DNA of 64,000 nucleotides, taken from Microbacterium oleivorans (GTDB taxonomy: Bacteria > Actinomycetota > Actinomycetes > Actinomycetales > Microbacteriaceae). The DNA lies in assembly GCF_023715745.1 (NCBI RefSeq), contig NZ_JAMBOV010000004.1, forward strand, positions 265,983-329,982, in the 5' to 3' direction. Under the pieces are notes generated by a model. The model did not search any database and was not told the origin of the DNA. It saw only the letters and a list, made by a program, of their open reading frames with translations. The position numbers and the translations under genes are program-made. This document shows positions 8,903 to 17,892 of the stretch, piece by piece (position 1 is the stretch's first letter; each line of letters begins with the position of its first letter).

Positions 8903-10026
8903 CAGCGCCCCAGCAATCGAAGGATCTCAGCCCGGGCGGCGGGGAGGTCGGCCGCGTAGTGTGCAGTCGAGAAAGCACCGCTGTACTCGTCGTAGATCGC
9001 ACTGACCTTCCGGTAGTTGTTGTCCATGACAACGTGCGGCACGCTGAGGAGCGCGGCTAGCACGTGAGCGTGAAGGCGGTCGACGACGACTACGCGCGCG
9101 GTTCCGTAGAGGTCAGTTGCACAGGCGACGTTGACGGCATTGATCTTCTTAATGAAGCGCGCCCCGAGGCGATCGACCCATCCAGCGGGGAGCCACTGCA
9201 ATCGCTTGCGTGCTTTTACGTAGTAGCGATAGACCAAAGTTGCCAGGCGTGCCGTACGCCACGGAAGCGAGAATTTGCCTGACGGCCACCAGTCGGTCTT
9301 CATAAACGAGGCACCGTTCAGCCACGTAGAGTCCACCTCTGCGAGATTGGATGAGGCTTCCATATCGGCCCGCGCGATCGCGAGAACGTCGACGCGCGGA
9401 GTCCTGGGCAGAGGTCTCGATGATTTCCAGCCCAGCGCCATGTCGGGACAGTAGGAGATTCGTACATTTGGGAGCTGATCTGTGGCACGACTCATCGAAA
9501 TTTCATCTCGGATGAGGGCCACAAAGTCGGGATGCGCCGACAGGACTCGGTCAGCCTGACGCGCTCTGGTTGCATCGCCGAAGAAGATCGACTGAGGCAG
9601 TTGGATGATCGGGTAGTCGGGCAGCGCCTGGACCACGATCTCGCGATGGATTTGATGACCCAGCCAGAGGTCGCCAAAATTGCCACCACCGTGCAGGAGT
9701 ACTGCGCCGCTTGGCATGTTCTTACGGAGCGCGCGTGGATCAAAAGTCCACATGTCAGACACATAGTGGAGTGTCAACCCGAGTTCGCGAACGTACTCAA
9801 GCTCGCCAGCCCAGATAAGCGAATCCCCGACGTTACGTTGATTAGGGGCATCAACGATCGCAACGCTTGTGTGGCCCTTTAGCGCTTCGCGAAGGGTTTT
9901 CAGCGTCCGCTTGCGTATCGAAGCGAGATGAGCGAGGTCAGATTCGATCAAAGCAATCTCTTTCTCGGAGGCAGCAGGCGATGTGGCGGCGGCGGTGACC
10001 CGGGCTCGGCCGATGCTACGTGCCAC
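8902..10026 (-). CDS. Polysaccharide pyruvyltransferase family protein
   Basis: 374 residues. It has the family hallmarks VAIVDAPNQRNVGDSLIWAG near 55-74, VLLHGGGNFGDLW near 111-123 and a C-terminal DRLHAHVLAALLSVPHVVMD. These enzymes move pyruvate from phosphoenolpyruvate to a sugar to form a ketal that adds negative charge to the polymer. The N-terminal 45 residues form a helical extension. It overlaps the upstream second pyruvyltransferase gene by 11 bp and the downstream glycosyltransferase by 1 bp. Confidence 0.86.
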   Translation of the reverse strand: MARSIGRARVTAAATSPAASEKEIALIESDLAHLASIRKRTLKTLREALKGHTSVAIVDAPNQRNVGDSLIWAGELEYVRELGLTLHYVSDMWTFDPRALRKNMPSGAVLLHGGGNFGDLWLGHQIHREIVVQALPDYPIIQLPQSIFFGDATRARQADRVLSAHPDFVALIRDEISMSRATDQLPNVRISYCPDMALGWKSSRPLPRTPRVDVLAIARADMEASSNLAEVDSTWLNGASFMKTDWWPSGKFSLPWRTARLATLVYRYYVKARKRLQWLPAGWVDRLGARFIKKINAVNVACATDLYGTARVVVVDRLHAHVLAALLSVPHVVMDNNYRKVSAIYDEYSGAFSTAHYAADLPAARAEILRLLGR

Positions 10027-10819
10027 TCGGCAGTGATCCTTCGACCCAAAGATCGTGCGGGAATGCGTCGATAAGGGAAGTTGGTGACCATCTCAAGAGA
10101 TCAGCTGGCTGGTCGAGGGTTTCAGCGATGGTCGCGCAGACTTTGGGCATCCTGCGGCCCGTCCCCTCGTAGTAGTCCTGGTACTTGAACAGGTCCTCCT
10201 TAGATGGCTGCAGCATTGAGGCTGGGACCCCAAGAGCATCAGCGATGACCAAACCATGCAGGGAGGACGCCGCGACGAACTCGGATTGAGCGATGGTGGC
10301 GACCACCTCACGAATCGGTAGACGCGGGCTGAGTGCTTCCGCGCGATGGCGCCAGGTCTCCTCGTCGTGAAGGTTGGGCACAATCGTCAACGGCCGCGTC
10401 GGGGTCGCCCTCTTGATGTCGTTTAGTGCAGGGTATAAGAGGGCCGGATCGCCAAAGACATCGGGGACGGCGACCCCTCTTTTGCGGAGAACATCTGCTG
10501 TCAGCGGGCCTCTCACGGCTCGCACGTCCAGTCGTATCGCTCTAATCTGCGAGAGTGGGATCTTGCCGTTGATGCCGCTGCCCCAGACGACGTCGTCGTC
10601 CTCGGCGAAGTGAAGGATCGACCCCACCGCGAGGAGGCGTCTGTCTCCAGGGCGCGAACGAGTCGCGTTTCCGACCAGCGTGCGCACTACCTCCGGTCCG
10701 ATCAGGTCCCCGAAGTTGTTCGTGAGCCGACCCTTTGGGAGGATCGCGCCCATGCGTCCGCGTACCAATGGTCGCCGCGGATTCCAATGAAAGACGTCGA
10801 CGTTCCCGATCTGAAGCAC
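10016..10819 (-). CDS. Polysaccharide pyruvyltransferase family protein (second copy)
   Basis: 267 residues, shorter than its neighbour and only distantly similar to it. Family motifs are LTNNFGDLIGPEVV near 32-45, VWGSGINGK near 78-86, VRGPLTADVLRKRG near 98-111 and FVAASSLHGLVIADALG near 180-196. The GTG start at 10819 has GGGAGAT upstream. It is the promoter-proximal gene of the minus-strand assembly operon, divergent from the glycosyltransferase at 10941 over a 121-bp gap. Two pyruvyltransferases in tandem suggest either two ketal positions or a heteromeric enzyme; this is inference. Confidence 0.85.
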   Translation of the reverse strand: MLQIGNVDVFHWNPRRPLVRGRMGAILPKGRLTNNFGDLIGPEVVRTLVGNATRSRPGDRRLLAVGSILHFAEDDDVVWGSGINGKIPLSQIRAIRLDVRAVRGPLTADVLRKRGVAVPDVFGDPALLYPALNDIKRATPTRPLTIVPNLHDEETWRHRAEALSPRLPIREVVATIAQSEFVAASSLHGLVIADALGVPASMLQPSKEDLFKYQDYYEGTGRRMPKVCATIAETLDQPADLLRWSPTSLIDAFPHDLWVEGSLPSGT

Positions 10820-10927
10820 GAATCGATCTCCCGTTGAACAGCGGCCGGGGTGACCGCGGCGATGAGTCTAGCTGTGCTCGGTTACCTCCTCGTTTCGGGC
10901 TGACTCATGTTCGTCATCGGGCTGAGA

Positions 10928-10933
10928 TAGCGT
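10928..10933 (+). promoter_or_regulatory. -10 element, leaderless start
   Basis: TAGCGT, then 7 nt, then the ATG of the glycosyltransferase at 10941. The rest of the 121-bp divergent gap shows no clear -35 or operator. Confidence 0.5.
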
Positions 10934-10940
10934 TCGCGTC

Positions 10941-11984
10941 ATGACAGGAGGACCTTTATTCGTGCGTAGATCCGCGAGGTCATCAGTTCAGGTTCTTCAT
11001 AGTGTGAAGCCGCCAAACGAGCGGACGAACCCGTTTGTCGAATTGCATGTGACGAACCTGCCCAGCACCATCGAATCCCGTTGGTTTTCATGGAGGCTTG
11101 CACTTTTCGGCGCTTACGATGTTTTGCACTTCCAGTGGCCTGAGAACCTTCTGCGGGCATCGGGAAGCTTCAAGCGCCTCGCAAAGCGTGCGGCGTTCGC
11201 CATGCTCCTGATTCGCTTGCGGCTAGGCCGGCGCCCGATCGTCGTGACGATCCATAACCTTGCTCCGCACGAAACCCAGTCGCGCATCGAAGAGTTTCTA
11301 TTGAAGCGAATCCATTCGGCCGCGGCGGCCTTCGTGGCTTTGAATGACACCGAGGACCTATCGCGGTGGGGGCAAACGCGTGTTGTCACGATTCCGCATG
11401 GTGATTATCGACAGAAGGTATCGAGACGGTCGCCGGAGTCAGCCGTGGAGAGGCGAGTGCTCTTCTTCGGTTCAATACGCAGTTACAAGAACGTGCCGTC
11501 CCTCATCCACGCAGCGGCGGGTGTGGATGGAGTGGAAGTGATTGTCGCCGGAAAGCCGTGGAACTCCCAGATAGGTGCCGATATCAAACGGGCCGCACAT
11601 CAGTACGGGAACGTCGTGCTCCGATTGGACGAGCTCCCCGAATCCGAGCTGTTCCCGCTCATTGCCACGGCAGAGACCGTTGCGGTCCCATACACGTCGC
11701 TGTACAACTCCGGAGTGATTTTCCTCGCGCTCACCATCGGGGTTCCGGTCCTTGCGCCGTCCACCGCATCGACGCGCCGCCTCAGAGATGAGGTTGGTCC
11801 ACAATGGTTGAGTCTGTACGACGGCGACCTCACATCGGCGGACGTCGCGCGCGCTCTCGACGTAGCTCGAAGTCTGCGCACTCAACGCGAAAATCCAGGT
11901 CCTCGACTGAACGAGAGAGATTGGCGGAGGATTGGGCAGGCGTACGAGCAACTCTATTGGAGCGTGGTTTCCGACCAACCATGA
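10941..11984 (+). CDS. GT-B glycosyltransferase
   Basis: 347 residues. YDVLHFQWPENLLR near 54-67, PIVVTIHNLAPHE near 94-106 and RRVLFFGSIRSYKNVPSLI near 169-187 define a GT-B enzyme of the type that adds sugars to lipid-linked intermediates. It lacks a perfect GT4 E-x7-E, having SLYNSGVIFLALTIGVPVLA at the equivalent place. It stands alone on the plus strand at the right end of the polysaccharide locus, just before composition changes to that of ribosomal protein genes. The TAGCGT seven bases before its ATG supports the chosen start. Confidence 0.8.
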   Translation: MTGGPLFVRRSARSSVQVLHSVKPPNERTNPFVELHVTNLPSTIESRWFSWRLALFGAYDVLHFQWPENLLRASGSFKRLAKRAAFAMLLIRLRLGRRPIVVTIHNLAPHETQSRIEEFLLKRIHSAAAAFVALNDTEDLSRWGQTRVVTIPHGDYRQKVSRRSPESAVERRVLFFGSIRSYKNVPSLIHAAAGVDGVEVIVAGKPWNSQIGADIKRAAHQYGNVVLRLDELPESELFPLIATAETVAVPYTSLYNSGVIFLALTIGVPVLAPSTASTRRLRDEVGPQWLSLYDGDLTSADVARALDVARSLRTQRENPGPRLNERDWRRIGQAYEQLYWSVVSDQP

Positions 11985-12009
11985 TGGTGACGTCATGGCA
12001 GCGGTCGTG

Positions 12010-12015
12010 TACCCT
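12010..12015 (+). promoter_or_regulatory. Possible -10 element of the rplM-rpsI operon
   Basis: TACCCT lies in the 173-bp gap 11985-12157 and would give a leader of about 135 nt before rplM. A TTGACA overlaps its end (12015-12020) but has no matching -10 downstream. No known L13 leader structure was recognised. Confidence 0.3.
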
Positions 12016-12157
12016 TGACATTTGGTGCCTGCGCCCTGCTGGCCTCGCACCGCGAACGTGAGCCCTCCACTGGCGTGTTCGACCGGCATCCCGAGCGAAC
12101 CACCCCGGAGTGGGATTCACGAACCTCTCCGTTCGAATCTATGAAAGCAGCACTACT

Positions 12158-12604
12158 GTGACGCGCACGTACACCCCCAAGGCCGGTGAGATCACCCGTG
12201 AGTGGGTGGTCATCGACGCATCCGATGTCGTCCTCGGCCGCCTCGCCTCGCACGCTGCCACGCTGCTGCGCGGCAAGCACAAGCCCACCTTCGCGAACCA
12301 CGTCGACACCGGCGACTTCGTGATCATCATCAACGCCGACAAGGTGGCCCTCACCGGCCAGAAGCTCGAGCAGAAGAAGGCCTACCGCCACTCGGGTTAC
12401 CCGGGCGGCCTCAAGTCGGTCACCTACTCCGAGCTCCTCGAGAAGAACCCGGTGCGGGCCGTCGAGAAGGCCGTCCGCGGCATGCTCCCCAAGAACAGCC
12501 TGGGTCGCCAGCAGCTGTCCAAGCTGAAGGTCTACGCCGGTGCCGAGCACCCGCACGCGGCCCAGCAGCCCACCACGTACACCTTCGACCAGGTCGCCCA
12601 GTAA
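12158..12604 (+). CDS. rplM: 50S ribosomal protein L13
   Basis: 148 residues beginning at the GTG that gives the canonical N-terminus [20 protein letters not shown]. An in-frame upstream start at 12110 would add a non-conserved 16 residues and was not used. Conserved phrases [20 protein letters not shown] and [20 protein letters not shown] confirm L13, an early-assembling 23S-binding protein. rpsI follows 29 bp downstream, the universal bacterial pair. Codon use is strongly GC-ending, contrasting sharply with the polysaccharide genes on the left. Confidence 0.97.
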   Translation: MTRTYTPKAGEITREWVVIDASDVVLGRLASHAATLLRGKHKPTFANHVDTGDFVIIINADKVALTGQKLEQKKAYRHSGYPGGLKSVTYSELLEKNPVRAVEKAVRGMLPKNSLGRQQLSKLKVYAGAEHPHAAQQPTTYTFDQVAQ

Positions 12605-12633
12605 GCGCCGCAGAGAAGAACAAGGATTATCTG

Positions 12634-13119
12634 ATGGCGAAGATCGCTGACTCCCTCGACCAGACCCCCGAGAACTACTCGACCGAGACCCCGGCCGCCG
12701 CTGAGGCCGCCCCGGCTCGCCCCGTCCTCTCCGTCCCCGGCGCAGCCGTGGGTCGCCGCAAGCAGGCCATCGCCCGCGTGCGCCTGGTTCCCGGCTCGGG
12801 CACCATCACGGTGAACGGCCGCACCATCGAGGACTACTTCCCCAACAAGCTGCACCAGCAGCTCATCAACGACCCGTTCACGGTCCTCGGCCTCGCCGGA
12901 GGCTACGACGTGATCGCCCGCATTTCGGGTGGTGGCCCCTCGGGCCAGGCCGGCGCCCTGCGCCTCGGCATCGCGCGTGCCCTCAACGAGATCGACGCCG
13001 AGAACAACCGCCCGACCCTCAAGAAGGCCGGCTTCCTCTCGCGTGACGCTCGCGTCAAGGAGCGCAAGAAGGCTGGTCTCAAGAAGGCGCGCAAGGCTCC
13101 CCAGTACTCGAAGCGTTAA
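12634..13119 (+). CDS. rpsI: 30S ribosomal protein S9
   Basis: 161 residues. The conserved S9 body starts at about residue 38 with [20 protein letters not shown] and ends in the invariant basic tail KAPQYSKR that reaches the decoding centre. The first 35 residues are an Ala/Pro/Glu-rich extension typical of actinobacterial S9. ATG at 12634 was chosen although the frame is open far upstream, because that region is antisense-like shadow within rplM. glmM starts only 7 bp after the stop. Confidence 0.97.
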   Translation: MAKIADSLDQTPENYSTETPAAAEAAPARPVLSVPGAAVGRRKQAIARVRLVPGSGTITVNGRTIEDYFPNKLHQQLINDPFTVLGLAGGYDVIARISGGGPSGQAGALRLGIARALNEIDAENNRPTLKKAGFLSRDARVKERKKAGLKKARKAPQYSKR

Positions 13120-13126
13120 TCCTTCG

Positions 13127-14470
13127 ATGGCACTGTTCGGGACGGACGGTGTGCGGGGCCTCGCAAACGGCCCCCTCACCGCCGATCTCGCGCTCACCCT
13201 GGCCCAGGCGACCGCGGTCGTCCTGGGCCAGGGTCGTATCGCCGAAGCCCGTCGCCGCAGCGGACGCCGCCTCACCGCGGTCGTCGCACGCGACCCGCGG
13301 GTCTCGGGTCACTTCCTCAGCGCAGCCGTCGCCGCGGGACTGGCCTCGTCGGGCGTGGACGTGCTCGATGCCGGCGTGCTGCCGACCCCGGCCGCCGCGT
13401 TCCTCGTCGGTGACATCGACGCGGACTTTGGCGTCATGATCTCGGCCTCGCACAACCCGGCTCCCGACAACGGCATCAAGATCTTCGCTCGTGGCGGCGT
13501 CAAGCTGCCCGACGTAGTCGAGCAGCGCATCGAAGAAGCCATGAGCGGCCCGAAGCTCGCACCAACCGGGGGAGCGGTCGGCCGCATCCGCCGCTTCGCT
13601 GATGCCGAGGACCGCTACGTCGTGCACCTGCTCGCGTCACTCCGCACCAGCCTGCGCGGCCTGCACGTCGTGCTCGACTGCGCCAACGGTGCGGCGTCCG
13701 GCGTCTCGCCCGAGACGTTCCGGGATGCCGGGGCCAAGGTCACCGTCATCGGTGCCGACCCCGACGGCATGAACATCAACGACGGTGTCGGTTCCACCCA
13801 TCTCGACGTGCTCGTCGCCGAAGTGCTGCGAACCGGTGCCGACCTCGGCATCGCCCACGACGGTGACGCCGACCGCTGCCTCGCCGTCGACGCCGACGGC
13901 CGCACCATCGACGGCGACCAGATCATGGCGATCCTCGCTGTGTCGATGAAGGAGCGCGGGCTGCTGAAGGACGACACGCTCGTCGCGACCGTGATGAGCA
14001 ATCTCGGTCTGCATCGCGCGATGGCGGCCCACGGCATCCACCTCGAAACGACCGCCGTCGGCGACCGCTATGTGCTCGAGCGCATGAACGAGGGCGGCTT
14101 CTCGCTCGGCGGTGAGCAGAGCGGCCACGTCATCATGAGCGACTACGCCACCACGGGTGACGGCCTGCTCACTGGCCTGCACCTCGCGGCGGAAGTGACT
14201 CGTCAGCGGAAGCCGCTGTCGGAGCTCGCCGAGGTCATGACGGTGTTCCCGCAGGTGCTCATCAACGTGAAGGGTGTCGAGCGGTCGCGCGCGACGGATG
14301 TCGATGTGCTGTCGGCCGTTGCTGAGGCGGAAGCCGAGCTCGGTGATTCGGGGCGGGTGCTTCTGCGCCCGTCGGGGACCGAACCGCTCGTGCGTGTGAT
14401 GGTCGAGGCGGCGTCCGAGGCGGACGCGAAGCGGGTCGCGGAGCGTCTCGCAGAGGTCGTGCGCGGCTGA
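13127..14470 (+). CDS. glmM: Phosphoglucosamine mutase
   Basis: 447 residues, the usual GlmM length. It interconverts glucosamine-6-phosphate and glucosamine-1-phosphate on the way to UDP-GlcNAc. Seen: N-terminal [10 protein letters not shown], the phosphoserine loop [14 protein letters not shown] near 101-114, the metal loop AHDGDADRC near 243-251, the sugar loop GGEQSGH and the C-terminal phosphate-binding [11 protein letters not shown]. The gene sits 7 bp after rpsI and is probably co-transcribed with the ribosomal pair, as in other actinobacteria. glmS is encoded separately at 38138. Confidence 0.97.
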   Translation: MALFGTDGVRGLANGPLTADLALTLAQATAVVLGQGRIAEARRRSGRRLTAVVARDPRVSGHFLSAAVAAGLASSGVDVLDAGVLPTPAAAFLVGDIDADFGVMISASHNPAPDNGIKIFARGGVKLPDVVEQRIEEAMSGPKLAPTGGAVGRIRRFADAEDRYVVHLLASLRTSLRGLHVVLDCANGAASGVSPETFRDAGAKVTVIGADPDGMNINDGVGSTHLDVLVAEVLRTGADLGIAHDGDADRCLAVDADGRTIDGDQIMAILAVSMKERGLLKDDTLVATVMSNLGLHRAMAAHGIHLETTAVGDRYVLERMNEGGFSLGGEQSGHVIMSDYATTGDGLLTGLHLAAEVTRQRKPLSELAEVMTVFPQVLINVKGVERSRATDVDVLSAVAEAEAELGDSGRVLLRPSGTEPLVRVMVEAASEADAKRVAERLAEVVRG

Positions 14471-14485
14471 TCAGAGCCGACACGG

Positions 14486-14531
14486 CGAAGGGCGGAGGGT
14501 CCAGCATGACGCCGGAACCCCCCGCCCTTCG
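14486..14531. terminator. Bidirectional hairpin terminator
   Basis: A 15-bp stem (14486-14500 with 14517-14531, one A/C mismatch, 16-nt loop) fills the gap between convergent glmM and the binding-protein gene. The plus strand lacks a long T-run. Confidence 0.75.
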
Positions 14532-14540
14532 CTCGTGGGG

Positions 14541-16136
14541 TCAGTCAGCCATCGAGATGCCGGTGAAGTCGATCCACCAGCTCTTCGGCTGCTCGAAGCC
14601 CTGCACCGCGGAGGACATTGCACGAGGTGCGGTGTCGTTGACCACGAACATCCATGCGGCATCCTCCGTCACGAGGTGCCCCACCTCGGTCAAGAGGGCG
14701 GCTCGCTCGTCGTCGTCCACCGTCACCAGCGCCTGGTCGTACAGCGCCTGTGCCTCTTCGTTGCAGTACCCGAAGAAGTTGCCGTCGCACCCGAACCAGA
14801 ACCCGTTCCAGCTCGACGGCTGCTCGAGGCTGAACGCCTGATTCGCGGCCTGCCATCCGGTGTTCCCCTCACCGAGCTTCGCGTACATGCCCGAGAAGTC
14901 CACCGGCTCCAGAGACACGTCGATGCCGACTTCCGCGAGCTGCGCCTGGAGGGCCTCATTCATGGCGCGTGCCTGCATTGCGCCCGATCCTGCGGTGATG
15001 TAGCCGACAGTCACGTCCAGGCCGTCCGGGTACCCCGCCTCGGTCAGGAGCTCGCGCGCCCGGTCGGGGTCGTAGGAGTAGATGTTGTCCTCCTCGGTGT
15101 AATAGAGGCTCGCTTCGGCGAACATCTGATACGCCGGCGCGGCGGTTCCGTGCAGGAGGTCATCCGCGATCGCCTCCCGATCGATGGCGTAGTTCATGGC
15201 CTGACGCACGCGGATGTCGTCGAACGGTTCCTCGCCGGTCATGAGCTGCCACGACCACTCCCAGTCGAAAGCGTTGCCCGTCGCCACGAACCCTGCGGAC
15301 TCGAGGCTCTCGAGGTCGTCAGGAAGCGCGGCCTCGATCCAATCGACCCGTCCCGACCGGAGCGCGGCGGTCCGTGCGGAGGGATCCGGGATCAGTTCGA
15401 CGGTCAGCCGGTCCAGCTTGGGCACATCGCCCCAGTAGTCGTCGTTCCGGACGAAGGAGATCGATTGATTCTGCTCGAGCGAATCGAAGACGAACGGGCC
15501 CGTCCCGACCGGGTTGGTGGCTTGCCCCGCGGCGCCTGCCTCCTCGAGCGAATCCGGGCTGGCGAAGTACACGTTGTACAGGTCGGCCAAGAAGAACGCG
15601 AACGGCTCCTTCAGCGTGAAGGTCACTGTCATGTCATCGACCTTCTCGACGTTGTCGACGAACGTCAGGACCGTGTAGTACGTGATGAGCACGGGATCGT
15701 AGTTCGGGTCGTTCTCATCCATGTAGCGCGTGATGTTGTAGATCAACGCGTCGGCATTCCATTCAGCGCCGTCGTGGAACGTCACCCCCTCCTGAAGGGC
15801 GAAGGTGTAGGAAAGGCCGTCGTCCGAAACCTCCCACGACGACGCCAGCGCGGGCGCGACTCCGGCCGGCGCATTCGGGTCGGACACGTCGCGCTTGGTC
15901 AGCCCCTCGTAGACCAGGTTTCCGATGAGGCGCTGGCCTTCGTATCCAGCAGTCGTGATCGCGCCCGTGTCCAGGCTCGGGAACGACGCCATCTGCGAGG
16001 CGATGACGAGCTCCTGCTCGCCCCCCGAGTCACCCGTCGAGGATGAACCGGCGCAGGCTGCGAGGGCTAGTCCGCCCGCCACCAGGATGGCTGTGGCGGC
16101 CACCGCGCGGCGAGATCGTGCAATGAAGTGGTGCAT
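14541..16136 (-). CDS. Peptide/opine-type ABC transporter substrate-binding lipoprotein
   Basis: 531 residues, extracytoplasmic solute-binding family 5. A signal peptide ends in the lipobox LALAAC near residue 28, so the mature protein is membrane-anchored by lipid. EGLTKRDVSDPNAPAGVAPALASSW and FHDGAEWNADALIYNITRYM are family 5 landmarks, and YDPDRARELLTEAGYPDG is the typical late motif. It delivers oligopeptides, nickel complexes, glycosides or similar ligands to the permease. It is the last gene of the five-gene minus-strand operon, 44 bp after the second ATPase gene. The ligand is unknown. Confidence 0.92.
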   Translation of the reverse strand: MHHFIARSRRAVAATAILVAGGLALAACAGSSSTGDSGGEQELVIASQMASFPSLDTGAITTAGYEGQRLIGNLVYEGLTKRDVSDPNAPAGVAPALASSWEVSDDGLSYTFALQEGVTFHDGAEWNADALIYNITRYMDENDPNYDPVLITYYTVLTFVDNVEKVDDMTVTFTLKEPFAFFLADLYNVYFASPDSLEEAGAAGQATNPVGTGPFVFDSLEQNQSISFVRNDDYWGDVPKLDRLTVELIPDPSARTAALRSGRVDWIEAALPDDLESLESAGFVATGNAFDWEWSWQLMTGEEPFDDIRVRQAMNYAIDREAIADDLLHGTAAPAYQMFAEASLYYTEEDNIYSYDPDRARELLTEAGYPDGLDVTVGYITAGSGAMQARAMNEALQAQLAEVGIDVSLEPVDFSGMYAKLGEGNTGWQAANQAFSLEQPSSWNGFWFGCDGNFFGYCNEEAQALYDQALVTVDDDERAALLTEVGHLVTEDAAWMFVVNDTAPRAMSSAVQGFEQPKSWWIDFTGISMAD

Positions 16137-16180
16137 GTGACTCCTCAGGTGACTCTGTCGGGTGCGGGATGGAGCATTCT

Positions 16181-16936
16181 TCAGGCGTGCATCACGGAAC
16201 GAGCTGCCAGAAGTTCTTGGGTATAGGGATCGGCGGGCGCCGCCAGGACTGAATGCGTCTCGCCGCTTTCGACGACCCGGCCACGGTTCAGCACGAGGAG
16301 GTCATCGGCGATGTGCTCGACCACGGCGAGATCGTGTGTGATGAAGAACATCGCCACGCCGAGCTGCTTCTGCAGATCGGCGAACGTGTTCAGCACCTGC
16401 GCCTGAACGGACTTGTCGAGCGCCGAGACGGCCTCATCGCACACGAGCAATCGGGGGCGACTGGCGATCGCCCGGCCGATGGCGACGCGCTGCGCCTGTC
16501 CGCCCGAGAGTTCGTGCGGGTAGGCGTGGGTGTAGTCCGCCGTCAACGAGACCATCTCGAGCAGGTCCGCAGATCGCGCTCGCCATTCGTTGCGAGGCAC
16601 GCCCTGTGCTCGCAATTGGAACGCCAGATTCTCCCCGACCGTCATCGCCGGGTTGAGGGCGTTTCGCGGATCTTGCGGTACGAGCTGGAACATGCGACGC
16701 GCGCGCCGAAGGGTCGAACGACTCATCGAGAAGAGATCGTGGCCATCGAGTGTGACGCTGCCCGCATCCGGAGTGAGGAGGCGCATCACGATGCGACCCA
16801 GCGTGGATTTCCCACTCCCCGACTCGCCGACGACGCCGAGAGTGCGTCCCGGCTCGATCGCGAAGTCGACGTCATCGACGGCGGTGAAGCCCCCGAATCT
16901 CTTGGTCACTCCGACACCGCGCAGTACCGCTGTCAT
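16181..16936 (-). CDS. Oligopeptide-type ABC transporter ATPase (DppF/OppF-like)
   Basis: 251 residues starting at the ATG (MTAVLRGVGVTKRF) that overlaps the stop of the upstream ATPase gene by 4 bp. Walker A GESGSGKST near 37-45, Q-loop LVPQDPRNALNP, signature LSGGQAQRVAIGRA and Walker B LLVCDEAVSALD are all intact. It lacks the long C-terminal oligopeptide region of many OppF proteins but keeps ADPYTQELLAARS. Paired with the adjacent ATPase it energises the transporter. Confidence 0.93.
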   Translation of the reverse strand: MTAVLRGVGVTKRFGGFTAVDDVDFAIEPGRTLGVVGESGSGKSTLGRIVMRLLTPDAGSVTLDGHDLFSMSRSTLRRARRMFQLVPQDPRNALNPAMTVGENLAFQLRAQGVPRNEWRARSADLLEMVSLTADYTHAYPHELSGGQAQRVAIGRAIASRPRLLVCDEAVSALDKSVQAQVLNTFADLQKQLGVAMFFITHDLAVVEHIADDLLVLNRGRVVESGETHSVLAAPADPYTQELLAARSVMHA

Positions 16937-17892
16937 GCTGCCTCCTCCTCGCCCGCGGCCACGGCGTGGCCAGGCGCGACCTCGCGCAACGGACCCCAAT
17001 CACGGCGGGTGCGGACGTCTTCGGGAACCACTGCCAGCGACCCTCGCGCCACTGCGGCGGACGGCTCGGCTGCCATCAGCGCCTGCGTGTAGGGATGCTG
17101 CGGATTGCGGAGCACCTCGGGCGCGTAACCCAACTCGACGATCCGACCCCCGAGCATCACGGCGACCCGATCGTGAGCCTGAGAGGCGATCAGCCCGGCG
17201 ATGCCGATGTCATGGGTGATGAACAAGATGGCGGTGTGGAGGCGTTCACGCAGATCGTCGAGCAGCCCGACGACATGCCGGCCGACCGACGCGTCCAACG
17301 CGCTCGACGGCTCATCGGCGACGATTAGCTCGGGTCCGCAGCTGATGGCGATGGCGATGGCGATACGCTGCCGCATCCCACCCGACACCTCGTGCGGGTA
17401 GCACCGAAGCACGCGCCGAGGCTCGCGGATCTGCACTCGCTCGAGCAGTTCCTCGGCACGGAGCATGGCATCGCGTCGCGACGTCACCTGCCGGTGCTGC
17501 AGCAGTGTCTCGGCGATCTGGCCCCCGATCCGGCGCATCGGGTCGAGCGACGAGTTCGGATCCTGCGGCACCATGCCGATGCGCTCGCCGTGCAGTCGAC
17601 GAAGCTCGCGGGCTGACGCCTGGACGAGGTCGACGCCGTCGAAGACGGCGGAACCCGTCACACGGGCGGTCTTCGCCGAGAGCCCGGTGATCGCCCGCGC
17701 GAAGACCGACTTCCCGCTGCCGGATTCGCCCAGGAGGACCGTGACCTGTCGACGCTCCAAGCCGAGACCGAGATCCTCGATCACCGTGCGATGCGAGCGC
17801 CCAGCCTGCGGGAATCGCACGGTGATGCGGGAGGCGTCCAAGACGAGGGGAACGGCGGGATCCAGCCCCCCGGCGGGTGTGACGTCGGTCAT
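16933..17892 (-). CDS. Oligopeptide-type ABC transporter ATPase (DppD/OppD-like)
   Basis: 319 residues. Walker A GESGSGKSVFARAI near 57-70, Q-loop MVPQDPNSSLDP, signature VSGGMRQRIAIAIAI and Walker B LIVADEPSSALD are intact. The C-terminal segment GYAPEVLRNPQHPYTQALMAA is the family's oligo_HPY region. In many OppD proteins a Cys cluster follows; it is absent here. It overlaps the permease gene upstream and the second ATPase gene downstream by 4 bp each. Confidence 0.93.
   Translation of the reverse strand: MTDVTPAGGLDPAVPLVLDASRITVRFPQAGRSHRTVIEDLGLGLERRQVTVLLGESGSGKSVFARAITGLSAKTARVTGSAVFDGVDLVQASARELRRLHGERIGMVPQDPNSSLDPMRRIGGQIAETLLQHRQVTSRRDAMLRAEELLERVQIREPRRVLRCYPHEVSGGMRQRIAIAIAISCGPELIVADEPSSALDASVGRHVVGLLDDLRERLHTAILFITHDIGIAGLIASQAHDRVAVMLGGRIVELGYAPEVLRNPQHPYTQALMAAEPSAAVARGSLAVVPEDVRTRRDWGPLREVAPGHAVAAGEEEAA

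Noticed and set aside
12202..12633. N-terminal extension of rpsI through rplM
   Set aside because: Arg/His/Pro-rich shadow of rplM; S9 conservation begins after ATG 12634.
14535..16046. 503-codon plus-strand frame opposite the binding-protein gene
   Set aside because: Antisense shadow of a complete family 5 lipoprotein; no start signal or motif.
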